Shown in pieces: positions 1-9,112 of a stretch of 40,332 nt of DNA. Source of the stretch: Aequorivita viscosa (GTDB taxonomy: Bacteria > Bacteroidota > Bacteroidia > Flavobacteriales > Flavobacteriaceae). Under the pieces are notes generated by a model. The model did no database searches, was not told the DNA's origin, and saw only the letters and a list, made by a program, of their open reading frames with translations. A program made the translations under genes and the position numbers. Numbering within the stretch: position 1 is the stretch's first letter; each line of letters opens with the position of its first letter. The stretch spans positions 1 to 40,332 of the forward strand of contig NZ_FNNS01000028.1 in the NCBI RefSeq assembly GCF_900106795.1. The letters are read 5' to 3'.

Positions 1-342
1 CAGATCAGCGATTGCATCTTGATTGGCGACAAGGGCTACCTATCGGCAGAAATACAGCTCAACCTTTTTGACAGCTATAACATAAAATTGAGCACGCCGA
101 TGAGGAGTAACCAAAAAGAATATAAAAAACAACCTTATGTCTTCAGGAAAAAAAGGAAAAGAATTGAAACCCTTTTCTCGCAACTATGTGACCAATTTAT
201 GATAAGACGTAATTACGCCAAAACCTTTAGAGGTTTTAAAACCAGAATAATATCCAAGATTGCTGCACTGACAACTGTTCAATATATCAATAAGTTCATC
301 TTCGGGAGAAACATCAACAACATTAAAATCAGCATTATTTAA
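1..342 (+). CDS. IS982-family transposase, C-terminal fragment (5' end outside window)
   Basis: The reading frame is open from the first base, so the gene starts upstream of the window. The visible 114 residues include GDKGYLS, in which the aspartate fits a DDE-type catalytic residue. They also include the conserved C-terminal block RKRIETLFSQLCDQF, then RRNYAKTF, then a hydrophobic segment ending in QYINK. This block is characteristic of IS982 transposases (DDE_Tnp_1-like), which cut and paste their IS. The stop codon sits directly against the presumed IS end. Whether the full gene is intact cannot be told. Confidence 0.8.
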   Translation, partial: QISDCILIGDKGYLSAEIQLNLFDSYNIKLSTPMRSNQKEYKKQPYVFRKKRKRIETLFSQLCDQFMIRRNYAKTFRGFKTRIISKIAALTTVQYINKFIFGRNINNIKISII

Positions 343-356
343 AATGCACAACGGGT
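1..356 (+). mobile_element. IS982-family insertion sequence, right part only
   Basis: This is the 3' part of an IS, cut by the window edge. It holds the end of a transposase gene followed by AAAATGCACAACGGGT at 341-356, whose reverse complement begins ACCC. I take this as the terminal inverted repeat, and it places the IS end near 356. The left end and any target duplication are outside the window, so the boundary is inferred from the position of the repeat just after the transposase stop. Confidence 0.6.
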
Positions 357-504
357 AATGTATTTTCTGTTTTTATAATAGTAGTTTAGTAGAATAAAAA
401 CTACAAGACACTATAGAATTAAGTAGAAATAGCAAGACAAGATTGCTTTCCAAAATTTTTTCTACAAGGTTAAAAAGAAGTTATAAACCACAATCGAATT
501 AATG

Positions 505-518
505 TAAAATGCACAACG
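505..518 (+). repeat. Second copy of the IS982 terminal 14-mer
   Basis: TAAAATGCACAACG is identical to 340-353 at the IS terminus and lies 165 bp further in, in the same orientation. It may be a scar of an older copy of the same element. Confidence 0.5.
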
Positions 519-579
519 ATTTTCAAGAATTGTGGAATATGAGTTCAGTTGATGTCTGTATTAAGGACTTTTGTATAGA

Positions 580-610
580 TTTGTTTGTAGGATGTAAATT
601 GATACTATTG
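580..610 (+). promoter_or_regulatory. Candidate Bacteroidota-type promoter for the acid phosphatase
   Basis: TTTG at 580-583 and TACTATTG at 603-610 are separated by 19 bp. The second element has one mismatch to TAnnTTTG. The start codon lies 49 bp downstream. Such weak matches are common in AT-rich DNA. Confidence 0.3.
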
Positions 611-659
611 TGCTGGCTGCGAATAAAATAACGATGCCACTATTTTAAATTTAAAAAAT

Positions 660-1490
660 ATGAAAAAAAGCGGATTGATAACTTTACTTGCCTTTGCCAT
701 GTTGCTTGGGTGTAAATCGCAAGTATCTCAGACCCAAAATGATTCACCACAATTGCAACACTCTACTATTCCACCACGGGAATATTCAATAGCGGCGGTG
801 CTTTGGCAACAACATTCGGGCGAATATCGTGCTTTGGCATATCAAGCATTTAATTTGGCTAAAATGCAATTAGATCTATTGTTAGCAAACAATGAAATGC
901 GTGGTAAACCTCTCGCCATTGTTACCGATATTGACGAAACTATTTTAGACAATAGTCCGTACAGCGGGAAGCAGATTGAGCTTCAAGAAGATTACGTTCC
1001 AGAGCGATGGACAGAATGGGTTAATGAGAAAAAAGCTAAACCAGTTCCAGGCGCACTTGAGTTTTTTAAATATGCGAAAAGTAGGGGCGTTGAAGTGTTT
1101 TATATTTCTAACCGGACTGTAGATCAAGAAAAAGCAACGTTAGAAAATATGCGCGCTGTTGGCTTCCCGTATTCTAATTCAGAATATATGTTGTTGGCCG
1201 ATGAAACTAGTCGAAAAGGAAAACGCAGAGCCACAGTAGAAGAAACACACGAAATTATCATGCTTATTGGTGATAATCTTTCAGATTTCTCAACTGTTTT
1301 TGAAAACCGTTCTACTGAAGATAGAAATACAAGCGTGGACAGTTTAAAAGCTGTTTTCGGAAACCGATACATTGTGCTTCCCAATGCAATTTATGGCGAT
1401 TGGGAAACCAAGGGGATTTTAGAAGGAAAATACGACTGGACAAAATTTCAAAAGGATTCAATCCGTAAGCGTAAAGTGATTTCTTATTGA
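660..1490 (+). CDS. Acid phosphatase / 5'-nucleotidase, lipoprotein e(P4) family (HAD superfamily)
   Basis: This is a secreted phosphomonoesterase expected to release phosphate or nucleosides from external nucleotides. The first 20 residues form a lipoprotein signal ending in the lipobox MLLGC. The HAD motif I is DIDET with D90 and D92, the nucleophile and acid/base, preceded by AIVT. The downstream IGDN at D205 supplies the metal-binding motif. The NRT after YIS (about residue 150) fits the motif II region. The length of 276 residues is usual for class C / e(P4) phosphatases. It stands alone between an IS remnant and a transporter gene, with no visible operon partner. The family assignment is secure, but the natural substrate is unknown. 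Confidence 0.92.
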   Translation: MKKSGLITLLAFAMLLGCKSQVSQTQNDSPQLQHSTIPPREYSIAAVLWQQHSGEYRALAYQAFNLAKMQLDLLLANNEMRGKPLAIVTDIDETILDNSPYSGKQIELQEDYVPERWTEWVNEKKAKPVPGALEFFKYAKSRGVEVFYISNRTVDQEKATLENMRAVGFPYSNSEYMLLADETSRKGKRRATVEETHEIIMLIGDNLSDFSTVFENRSTEDRNTSVDSLKAVFGNRYIVLPNAIYGDWETKGILEGKYDWTKFQKDSIRKRKVISY

Positions 1491-1624
1491 TATAAACTTC
1501 ATCCGCTTTAAGTGAAAATGTTTGAGGCGAAATTTGGCAGCCATTCAACAGTGCGTTTATTTAAAAACCTGTAGTTATAATTAAAATCATCGATTAAAGT
1601 AGCGTAAGAATAAAATAGCAACCT

Positions 1625-2503
1625 ATGAATACAACCGAACTTGTAAGCCAATTATTCTTACCCTTATCTCTTGCAATTATAATGTTAGGCATGGGAATGA
1701 CATTAGTTCCTGCCGATTTCACCAGAATAATAAAATTTCCTAAAGCGATATTACTTGGTCTTACCAATCAACTAATCTTTCTGCCCATAATTGGGTTTTC
1801 ATTGGCAATTGCTTTTAATTTAAGTCCTGTAATGGCAGTTGGTTTAATGATTTTGGCAAGCTGTCCTGGTGGGCCTACGAGTAACTTAATAACACAAGTT
1901 TGTAAGGGTAATATAGCCTTGTCGGTCACCTTAACAGCCATAGCAAGTGTTATAAGCATCTTGACTATACCGTTTATCCTATCTTCTGCATTGGAATATT
2001 TTGGAAGCAGTACCAATGTTTCAATTAAACTACCTATTGTCAATACTATTATTCAAATAATGGGAATTACCGTTATTCCTATTTCCATTGGAATGTTTAT
2101 TCGCAAGCGCAAAACCAACTTTGCTCTGCGTATGGGAAAACCGATGCGTACTGCTTCAATAGTTATTTTTATTCTTGTATTTATCGCTGTATTGGGCGCC
2201 AATGCAGACAAGCTAGTAGACGGAATGAAAGCAGCTGGATTGGTGACGTTGGTGCTAAATATAACCACAATGGGAATAGGATACCTGACTGCCAAGTTGT
2301 TTAAACTGAATTTGAAAAACGCAATTTCAATCACAATTGAAAGTGGAATTCAAAATGGAACTTTAGCGCTTGTAATTGCAACTTCAATTTTGAATAATGT
2401 TGAAATGGGTATTCCAATTGGAGCTTATGCTATTTGGATGTTTATTACTTCGGGAGTTTTAATGTGGTACTTTGGAAAACGACCTGAAATAAGTTATGAA
2501 TAA
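1625..2503 (+). CDS. Bile acid:sodium symporter (BASS) family transporter
   Basis: This integral inner-membrane protein of 292 residues has about nine hydrophobic segments. Family features include the SCPGGPTSNLITQ segment near residues 80-92, which matches the conserved crossing region of BASS/SBF transporters, and the ESGIQNGTLAL motif near residue 238, which matches the second sodium-binding half. BASS proteins use sodium to import organic anions such as bile acids, pantothenate or keto acids. Bacterial substrates are mostly untested and none is implied here by neighbours. The gene is separated by 134 bp from the phosphatase and by 300 bp from the next gene, so it is probably monocistronic. 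No clear promoter match was seen. Confidence 0.9.
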   Translation: MNTTELVSQLFLPLSLAIIMLGMGMTLVPADFTRIIKFPKAILLGLTNQLIFLPIIGFSLAIAFNLSPVMAVGLMILASCPGGPTSNLITQVCKGNIALSVTLTAIASVISILTIPFILSSALEYFGSSTNVSIKLPIVNTIIQIMGITVIPISIGMFIRKRKTNFALRMGKPMRTASIVIFILVFIAVLGANADKLVDGMKAAGLVTLVLNITTMGIGYLTAKLFKLNLKNAISITIESGIQNGTLALVIATSILNNVEMGIPIGAYAIWMFITSGVLMWYFGKRPEISYE

Positions 2504-2803
2504 ATAAATTCTATTACGAAAGTTAAATTCGCAGGATTTATTTTAGGTGCCAAAGCAGTACTATCTGTTTCGAATTTTTAGTTTATTTAGTCTTGTTTTT
2601 CAAAGTCAAGATATGTACAAAGAACTATGTTTATTCTTTTACAGATTAATTTTCAATAATTGTGAAGTATTCAATTATTTCATTAAACCTCAAAAATCCT
2701 TACTTCATTTCTATTTTTCCCGCATTCATTGTTTTGTAATTGAGTAGCTGTAGGCATAGTTATAAATTCGTGCTATCAAAAGTCTAACTCAAAACAATTT
2801 ATA
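2504..2803. other. Intergenic region, nothing convincing
   Basis: About 300 bp of AT-rich DNA. A 66-codon frame at 2547-2747 is rich in Phe, Leu and Tyr, shows no domain or ribosome-binding site, and looks like chance. I see no terminator hairpin after the transporter gene. Confidence 0.5.
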
Positions 2804-3541
2804 ATGAACAAAGAACTAATTTTTTTAAGAACATTTGCAGTAGCCACTGTTATGGGAATGGTTGTAATAACCTCTTCGGCTTTCAAACAAAATGGCAATC
2901 AGAAATTCAGTGAAATAGATGTTGAACGTATCAATATTATAGAAAAAGATGGTACTGTAAAAATGGTTATTACCAATGTAGATCGTTTCCCCAATGGAAG
3001 TGATGTTATAAACAACCGACCCACCAATGAGAAAAGAAAAAAACGGTCAGGAATGTTGTTTTTCAACGAAGATGGTATTGAATGCGGTGGATTTATTTAC
3101 GACGGACAAAAGACCGAAAACGGACATTCGTCTGGACTTTCTTTAACATACGACCAGTACGATGGCGATCAGGTTATGCAATTGCTAACACAAGATTACC
3201 AACAGGGAGATAGACGGTTTGTAAGCAGTAGTCTTGCATTTAACGACCGACCTAGCAACGAATCGCAACTCAAAACAAGCGAAATAATGAAAGAGCTTGA
3301 TGCGCTACGGGAAAAAGATCCTGAGAAAATGAAAGAAAAGTATAAGCAATACCAAGAAGAAGGTCTGTTGGGCGGTGTTCCACGCGTTATGCTAGGAAAA
3401 TCGAGAAGTCAGAACAACGGTTTATTTCTTTTTGATGATAAAGGAATGCCAAGGGCAATGTTTTATATAGATAAAGAAAATAACGCTAAACTCGATTTCT
3501 TTGATGATCAAGGAAATAATATTGCTTCTTTTCCGAACTAA
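2804..3541 (+). CDS. Exported or membrane-anchored protein of unknown function (Bacteroidota family)
   Basis: This 245-residue protein has an N-terminal hydrophobic segment (about residues 7-28) that serves as a signal peptide or anchor and ends near SSAF. The mature part begins FSEIDVERINIIEKDG, followed by a mostly beta pattern in which short phrases such as GMLFFNEDG and GLFLFDDKG recur. I recognise this layout from uncharacterised Bacteroidota proteins, but I know of no assigned function. A charged helical stretch (about residues 165-190) separates the two beta halves. The gene ends in a clear terminator just before the histidine kinase gene, so the two are transcribed separately. Confidence 0.75.
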   Translation: MNKELIFLRTFAVATVMGMVVITSSAFKQNGNQKFSEIDVERINIIEKDGTVKMVITNVDRFPNGSDVINNRPTNEKRKKRSGMLFFNEDGIECGGFIYDGQKTENGHSSGLSLTYDQYDGDQVMQLLTQDYQQGDRRFVSSSLAFNDRPSNESQLKTSEIMKELDALREKDPEKMKEKYKQYQEEGLLGGVPRVMLGKSRSQNNGLFLFDDKGMPRAMFYIDKENNAKLDFFDDQGNNIASFPN

Positions 3542-3568
3542 AAAATCAACTATAATTAGTAAGCTCAA

Positions 3569-3600
3569 AGATAGTCCTGTAAAATTATAGGACTATTTTT
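3569..3600 (+). terminator. Rho-independent terminator after the unknown exported protein gene
   Basis: ATAGTCCT at 3571-3578 pairs with AGGACTAT at 3589-3596. The final T of the stem and the next four bases (3596-3600) form the T tract. Confidence 0.75.
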
Positions 3601-3624
3601 GTTAACAGATTTATACTTTTTTTG

Positions 3625-4656
3625 ATGACAAACATACTTCAGAAAATATACCAGAACCGTTACTTTCTATTGTTTATATTGCTGTTCGCATATGTACAAT
3701 CTATTTATACCCGAACTTCAATAAGAGCGCAATTTAGTTGGTATATATTTACGCCCGAAGCGGCCTTGGCTTCGTTGGTTAGTGCAGGGATATTGTTTTT
3801 AGTATTACTTTTCTTTATCAGGAAATGGCAAAAATTTGGTGTTTTAAATACGCAAAAAATTCTGAAAATATTCGGTGCATCACTCGTGGTTTATGTTCTT
3901 ATTATGAAGTTCAGCGGATTTCTGATTGCCTTTGTTTTTGGCAATATCGATCGAAATTTTAATACACAAACACTTACGCTTTCAATTATATCTAATTTCC
4001 TGGATGGCTTTATTTACGGCAGTTTTTTTCTTGCTTATTATTATTTTCACGTAATTAAAAAACAACAGATAGAATTAATGAACTACAATCAAGCACTTGC
4101 AGAGAGTAAGATAAATCAGTTAAAAACGCAGCTCAACCCTCACTTTTTGTTCAACAACTTAAATGTTTTAGACCAGTTAATTGAAGAAGATAAAGAACAA
4201 GCATCCGAGTTTTTAAATGAATTTGCCGAAATATATCGCTATGTGCTTCAAGCATCAGATAAAGAAATTATCAGTCTAAGCGAGGAATTGGAATTTGCAA
4301 AGCAGTACTTTAAATTAATTCAGCATAAATACGGAAATGCCTATCAGTTTAAAATCGAATATTATAAAGCTAGCGGTTTTGTTGTTCCCTTAAGCCTACA
4401 ATTATTAATCGAAAATGCAGTGCAGCATAATTTAGGTACCGTAGAAAACCCCATTTTTATTGAAGTGGTCATTGATGATGCCATCACGGTTAAAAACAAT
4501 ATCAAGCCAAAAAGAAATAATAAAGTAACCTCAGGGAGAGCTTTAAATAATTTGAAAGAACAGTACCAACTATTAACCGAAAAACCGATTTCGATTCACC
4601 AATCGGAGACTTTTTTTTCAATAACTATTCCTTTTATTCATACATCAGAAAAATGA
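3625..4656 (+). CDS. LytS/YehU-type sensor histidine kinase
   Basis: This 343-residue membrane kinase probably senses a cell-envelope or soluble signal and phosphorylates the LytTR regulator encoded next. Four hydrophobic segments fill residues 12-145. The His_kinase domain follows, with QLNPHFLFNNLN carrying the phospho-acceptor H173. A HATPase domain has the N-box LLIENAVQHN. The later glycine box reads SGRALNNL, where close relatives usually have a GxGLxN-like pattern. I place the start at ATG 3625; an in-frame TTG directly before it is unlikely. The stop overlaps the next gene's start (ATGA), so the two are translationally coupled. Confidence 0.9.
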   Translation: MTNILQKIYQNRYFLLFILLFAYVQSIYTRTSIRAQFSWYIFTPEAALASLVSAGILFLVLLFFIRKWQKFGVLNTQKILKIFGASLVVYVLIMKFSGFLIAFVFGNIDRNFNTQTLTLSIISNFLDGFIYGSFFLAYYYFHVIKKQQIELMNYNQALAESKINQLKTQLNPHFLFNNLNVLDQLIEEDKEQASEFLNEFAEIYRYVLQASDKEIISLSEELEFAKQYFKLIQHKYGNAYQFKIEYYKASGFVVPLSLQLLIENAVQHNLGTVENPIFIEVVIDDAITVKNNIKPKRNNKVTSGRALNNLKEQYQLLTEKPISIHQSETFFSITIPFIHTSEK

Positions 4657-5420
4657 TACGAATACTTATCATCGAAGACGAAATTCCAGCTCGAAAAAAA
4701 CTGAAACGGTTTATAGGAGCATTGGATACCCCTACTGAAATTGTAGCTGAAATAGATACAGTAGATGTTGCTGTCGAATTTCTTAACAACAATCAGGTTG
4801 ATTTAATTTTTTCAGATATTGAATTACTCGACGGCAGTGCATTCGAAATTTATCGTCTCGTTTCGGTTTCTTGTCCAATTATCTATACAACGGCCTATGA
4901 TAAGTTCTGGATGGATGCTTTTGATAGCAACGGAATCGCCTACCTATTAAAACCATTTTCAAAAGAACGATTTGAAAAAGCGTGGGATAAGTTTTTATTG
5001 TTTCGAAACCCAGCAAACTCTGAGAAGAAATGGATTTCAAACATTGAAAACCTTCTTAAACAAAACATCGTTACAAAAACATATAAAAAACGATTTACCA
5101 TAAATACCCATCAAGGATTTTACTTTTTAGAGACTGAAACTATTCTTTATTTTTCTGCAAATGAAGGGGTTGTTTTTGCCTATGATTTTACAAACAAAAA
5201 GCATTTGCTTTCAGAATCCACTTTAAAAGAAATAGAAGCACATGTTGATCCCACACTTTTTTTCAGAATTAACCGTAGTGAGTTGGTCAATAAATTGCAT
5301 ATTGACAAAATAGAGCGTTATTCTAAGAATGTTCTTGCCTTAAAATTTAAGGGGCACGACGGTTATTTGAAAACTAGCCAAAGTAACACTTCAGCGTTTC
5401 GCGAATGGATTGAAAAGTAA
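4653..5420 (+). CDS. LytTR-family DNA-binding response regulator
   Basis: This 255-residue regulator has a receiver domain at residues 1-120. The acidic pocket is E8/D9, the phospho-acceptor is D55 in FSDIELLDG, the conserved threonine is in IYTTAYD, and the lysine is in LLKPFS. A LytTR DNA-binding domain follows at about residues 150-255, with FFRINRSELVN and the segment around KTSQSN as typical elements. It overlaps the kinase gene by four bases and should be its partner. LytTR proteins bind paired direct repeats. I could not identify an obvious binding-site pair upstream of neighbouring genes, so the target genes are unknown. Confidence 0.92.
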   Translation: MIRILIIEDEIPARKKLKRFIGALDTPTEIVAEIDTVDVAVEFLNNNQVDLIFSDIELLDGSAFEIYRLVSVSCPIIYTTAYDKFWMDAFDSNGIAYLLKPFSKERFEKAWDKFLLFRNPANSEKKWISNIENLLKQNIVTKTYKKRFTINTHQGFYFLETETILYFSANEGVVFAYDFTNKKHLLSESTLKEIEAHVDPTLFFRINRSELVNKLHIDKIERYSKNVLALKFKGHDGYLKTSQSNTSAFREWIEK

Positions 5421-5613
5421 TTTCTTGCTATAATTACTTCAATGCTCATTGTGTTTTTATTAGGGTTTTGTCGAAATAATTTTTTTTACTGTTTAAAGTG
5501 CATTCGGCTTTATTAATTAGCTTTGAAAAGTATTTTATTTTGCTTTATTTTTATTAGATTGCTCGTTTAAATACATAATAATCAATTAAAACAACCAAAC
5601 TAATCATTAAAAT

Positions 5614-7335
5614 ATGTATATAACATTGAAAAAAAGTCTGTTACTACTTCTTAGTGTAGTGCTATTAGGTTCTTGTAAAGACGTAAAAAAAGAAGAAAAA
5701 ACGAAAAATTCGGCTACCGTTTACTTTGGTGGTGATATTATTACAATGGAAGGTGATTCACCTCAATATGCTGAAGCTGTTGTTGTAAATGAAGGAAAAA
5801 TCACCTTTGTTGGCGCATCTGAAGAAGCAATGCGCGTAGCAGGTGAAGGCCATAAAATGATAGATTTAGAAGGTAAAACACTATTGCCAGGGTTTCTTGA
5901 CCCGCATAGTCATTTTATAAATTCGTTGGGGATGAGTTCGCAAGCTAACTGTTCACCTTCGCCAGTGGGTGAAGGCAATGATGTAGCAGGAATTGTCAAA
6001 GCCCTTACCGATTTAAAAAAAGAGAAAAACATTCCCGATGGTCAACTTATAATGGGGTATGGTTATGACGACTCAGTTATGCCTGATGGAAAACTGTTGA
6101 ATCGTGATGATCTAGACAAAGCGTTTCCCAACAACCCTGTTATGGTGTTACATGTTTCATTGCACGGTGCTGTGTTGAATTCCAAAGCAATGGAGGAGTA
6201 TGGTGTTTCGGATAAAACCGAGACGCCGGAAGGTGGCGTTATTGTTAGAAAACCAGGAACAAACGAACCTTATGGTTTAATAATGGAAACTGCATTTTTA
6301 CCAATATTTTCCAAGTTGCCAAAACCTTCAGAAGCAGAGTTGTTAGCACAGCTAAAAGACGGACAAATGATTTATGCTGAAGCTGGAGTAACTACGGCCC
6401 ATGAAGGGCTTTCACATTTTGAAGATGTAGAAATATTGCAAAAAGGAGCCGATAAAAACGCCTTTTTTATCGATGTAGTGTCGTACCCGTTTATCACCGA
6501 GCTAGATACTTTATTGCAGAAATATAATGCTAATGATTTTGGCAAATACGATAACCGTTTTAAGCTAGGAGGAATAAAAATTACTATTGATGGTTCGCCT
6601 CAAGGTAGAACAGCCTTATTCACAACTCCGTACTTAACTGGAGGGCCAGGTGGCGAAAAAGATTGGGTTGGAGAACCAACATTTTCACAAGATGAAGTAA
6701 ACCAAATGCTAAAAAGCATTTATGATAAAGGTTTGCAATCTACTTTCCACGCCAACGGCGATGGGGCTATCGATATGTGTATAAAAGCCCACGAATTTGC
6801 AAGTGGCGACAACCCAACTAAGGAACGAAGGACTGTCATTATTCATTCTCAATTTGTTCGTAACGATCAACTTGATAAATATGTAGAATATAAATTGATT
6901 CCTTCATTATATACAGAACATACTTTCTTTTTTGCCGATGCGCATATAAAAAATAGGGGTTTAGAACAAGCTTCGTCTATTAGCCCGATGAAAACGGCTA
7001 TTGAAAAAGGATTAAAGCCAACAAATCATACAGATTTTAATGTTGTGCCTATTGATCAAATGATGGTTGTTTGGTCTGCCGTTAATAGAATATCCAGGGC
7101 AGGGGAAGTAATTGGGGCCAATGAGCGCGTTACTCCCTATCAGGCTTTACAAGCTATTACAACCAATGCTGCATATCAATACTTTGAAGAAGACAGCAAA
7201 GGCTCTTTAGCCGAAGGGAAATTAGCCGATTTGGTTATTCTTGATAGTAATCCTTTAAAAGTAGATCCGTTGAAAATTAAGGATATTAAGGTGCTTGAAA
7301 CCATAAAAGAAGGAAAAACTATTTTTAAAAGATAA
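5614..7335 (+). CDS. Amidohydrolase family lipoprotein (YtcJ-like, Amidohydro_3)
   Basis: This 573-residue metal-dependent hydrolase is probably anchored in the envelope. The N-terminus carries a lipoprotein signal ending LLGSC. The first metal motif is DPHSHF with H98 and H100. Later metal or substrate histidines lie in TTAHEG, FHANGDGAID and VIIHSQF, and NHTDFNV occupies the position where many amidohydrolases carry the final aspartate. The C-terminal fold closes with GKLADLVILD, typical of the composite beta-sandwich. The family hydrolyses amide, formamide or related C-N bonds. The actual substrate is unknown. It is monocistronic with a strong terminator. Confidence 0.9.
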   Translation: MYITLKKSLLLLLSVVLLGSCKDVKKEEKTKNSATVYFGGDIITMEGDSPQYAEAVVVNEGKITFVGASEEAMRVAGEGHKMIDLEGKTLLPGFLDPHSHFINSLGMSSQANCSPSPVGEGNDVAGIVKALTDLKKEKNIPDGQLIMGYGYDDSVMPDGKLLNRDDLDKAFPNNPVMVLHVSLHGAVLNSKAMEEYGVSDKTETPEGGVIVRKPGTNEPYGLIMETAFLPIFSKLPKPSEAELLAQLKDGQMIYAEAGVTTAHEGLSHFEDVEILQKGADKNAFFIDVVSYPFITELDTLLQKYNANDFGKYDNRFKLGGIKITIDGSPQGRTALFTTPYLTGGPGGEKDWVGEPTFSQDEVNQMLKSIYDKGLQSTFHANGDGAIDMCIKAHEFASGDNPTKERRTVIIHSQFVRNDQLDKYVEYKLIPSLYTEHTFFFADAHIKNRGLEQASSISPMKTAIEKGLKPTNHTDFNVVPIDQMMVVWSAVNRISRAGEVIGANERVTPYQALQAITTNAAYQYFEEDSKGSLAEGKLADLVILDSNPLKVDPLKIKDIKVLETIKEGKTIFKR

Positions 7336-7357
7336 TCACTTATTTCATTTCAATTAC

Positions 7358-7393
7358 AAGGCAGGCTGTATTGTAATACTCCCTGCCTTTTTT
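7358..7393 (+). terminator. Strong rho-independent terminator after the amidohydrolase gene
   Basis: AAGGCAGG at 7358-7365 pairs with CCTGCCTT at 7382-7389. An inner GTATT/AATAC helix lies between them and a T run follows to 7393. Confidence 0.9.
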
Positions 7394-7512
7394 GTTGAAT
7401 TGCATTATGAACACTAAAATTGGTGACTGGTTAACGAACTCTATTTTGTAATTATAGAAGTCTTATAACAAAGAAAACCCGCGAATTTTGAAATTACGTT
7501 TATAAAATTCTG

Positions 7513-7545
7513 TTTCGAAAAATCACCAACTTACAACTATCTTTG
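7513..7545 (+). promoter_or_regulatory. Promoter of the FAD-dependent dehydrogenase gene
   Basis: TATCTTTG at 7538-7545 is a perfect TAnnTTTG element. TTTC at 7513-7516 lies 21 bp upstream as a weak -33 element. Measured against the SRP RNA promoter in this window, transcription should begin at about 7550, exactly at the ATG. Confidence 0.55.
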
Positions 7546-7549
7546 CCCA

Positions 7550-9112
7550 ATGAGTATAATGGTGCAAATAGCGGTATTACCGCGCCAACAAGAAGATTTA
7601 GACTATATCTTGGAGCTTGCCCTAGCGAAGCAAAACCTTCGTAGGGAAAGTCTAAGCGAATGGCGGATTCGCAAGCGATCTATCGATGCGAGGCGAAGGC
7701 CAATCAAAGTAAACCTTCAAATTGAAATGTGGTTAAAAGGAGAGAAGCGGGAGGTTATCCCACCTTTTGTTCCACAAAATGTACATGATGCAAAAAGGAT
7801 AGCCATTATCGGATCTGGACCTGCAGGCCTTTATGCAGCATTGCGAGCGGTGGAAGCAGGTTTAAAACCCATAGTATTTGAACGCGGAAAAGACGTACGC
7901 GAACGCAGAAGGGATTTGGCAGCCATCAATAAACAGCAAATTGTAAATCCTGAAAGCAATTATTGTTTTGGTGAAGGTGGTGCAGGAACCTATTCAGACG
8001 GTAAGCTTTACACGCGAAGCAAAAAGCGTGGGAACGTTTTAAAATCTTTGGAGTGGTTCGTTCATTTCGGAGCAGATCAAGACATACTCATAGATGCGCA
8101 TCCACATATTGGAACCAATAAACTGCCAAAAATAATTGCTTCAATGCGCGATTCAATTATTGAAAATGGGGGAGAGGTGCATTTCAATTCCAAAATGACT
8201 GATATAAAATTGAAGGATTCAGCCATTCAAGCCATTCAGATTAACAATGGGGAATGGTTGGAATTTGATAACGTAATTTTAGCCACAGGTCATTCTGCTA
8301 GAGATATTTATTATTTACTACATCGCAAAAACATCTATATGGAAGCCAAAGGTTTCGCTATTGGTGTGCGGGTAGAGCATCAACAAGAACTCATAGATCA
8401 TATACAATATCACGGCGAGGTTGACAATCCATATCTGCCTCCAGCGAGTTATAGTTTGGTAGAACAAGTAGATGGATTTGGCGTATATTCTTTTTGTATG
8501 TGTCCGGGTGGAATTATAGCGCCTTGTGCTACCGAGCAGGAAGAAGTAGTTACCAACGGTTGGAGTCCGAGTAAGCGAAATAACCCGTATGCAAACTCTG
8601 GAATTGTAGTAACTGTGGCGCCTTCAGATTTGCCGAATTATACGAAGGATAATCCTTTTGTCTGCCTAGATTATCAGAAAATGGTAGAAAAGCGATGTTG
8701 GGAAGCAGGAGGAAAAACACAAAAAGTTCCCGCTCAACGAATGATTGATTTTGTGGAAGGAAAGGTTTCAACAGGTTTTCCAAAGACATCCTATCAACCG
8801 GGAATTGTTTCCGCAGATTTGAATGAGGTATTACCTGCGTTGCTTTCAGGAAAACTAAAAAAGGCCTTTGTGGCTTTTGGAAAAAAAATGAAAGGATATT
8901 ATACTAATGAAGCGGTTTTGCACGCGCCCGAAAGCAGAACTTCTTCAACTATTAGCATACCTCGTGATCCGATAACCCTTGAGCATATTGAAATTAGTGG
9001 TTTATATCCATGTGGCGAGGGTGCCGGCTATGCTGGAGGAATCATCTCCGCAGCCATCGATGGGATTAACTGCGTAGATGCGATATTGGAAAAGGAAAAA
9101 AGTTCAGATTAA
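7550..9112 (+). CDS. FAD-dependent dehydrogenase / NAD(P)/FAD-dependent oxidoreductase, COG2509 type
   Basis: This 520-residue flavoprotein has an N-terminal region of about 80 residues rich in basic residues, typical of this group. The dinucleotide-binding motif IAIIGSGPAGLYAA follows around residues 84-97. The GEGGAGTYSDGKLYTR segment near residue 144 and the C-terminal YPCGEGAGYAGGI segment complete the FAD site. Reactions of the family are not established. The start at ATG 7550 is supported by a -7 element only 4 bp upstream, and ATG 7559 (MVQIAV) is an alternative. The stop codon overlaps the stop of the convergent gene by a few bases. Confidence 0.9.
   Translation: MSIMVQIAVLPRQQEDLDYILELALAKQNLRRESLSEWRIRKRSIDARRRPIKVNLQIEMWLKGEKREVIPPFVPQNVHDAKRIAIIGSGPAGLYAALRAVEAGLKPIVFERGKDVRERRRDLAAINKQQIVNPESNYCFGEGGAGTYSDGKLYTRSKKRGNVLKSLEWFVHFGADQDILIDAHPHIGTNKLPKIIASMRDSIIENGGEVHFNSKMTDIKLKDSAIQAIQINNGEWLEFDNVILATGHSARDIYYLLHRKNIYMEAKGFAIGVRVEHQQELIDHIQYHGEVDNPYLPPASYSLVEQVDGFGVYSFCMCPGGIIAPCATEQEEVVTNGWSPSKRNNPYANSGIVVTVAPSDLPNYTKDNPFVCLDYQKMVEKRCWEAGGKTQKVPAQRMIDFVEGKVSTGFPKTSYQPGIVSADLNEVLPALLSGKLKKAFVAFGKKMKGYYTNEAVLHAPESRTSSTISIPRDPITLEHIEISGLYPCGEGAGYAGGIISAAIDGINCVDAILEKEKSSD

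Larger units (their letters stand above)
343..659. other. Intergenic region with a second IS982-end-like motif
   Basis: This gap of about 317 bp between the IS remnant and the phosphatase gene has no credible coding sequence. The 14-mer TAAAATGCACAACG at 340-353 (IS end) recurs in the same orientation at 505-518, where it is followed by ATTTTC instead of GGGT. The rest is AT-rich DNA with a weak promoter candidate near 580-610. Confidence 0.6.

Noticed and set aside
2547-2747. 66-codon frame between the BASS transporter and the exported protein gene
   Set aside because: It is Phe/Leu/Tyr-rich, has no ribosome-binding site or domain, and looks like chance in AT-rich DNA.
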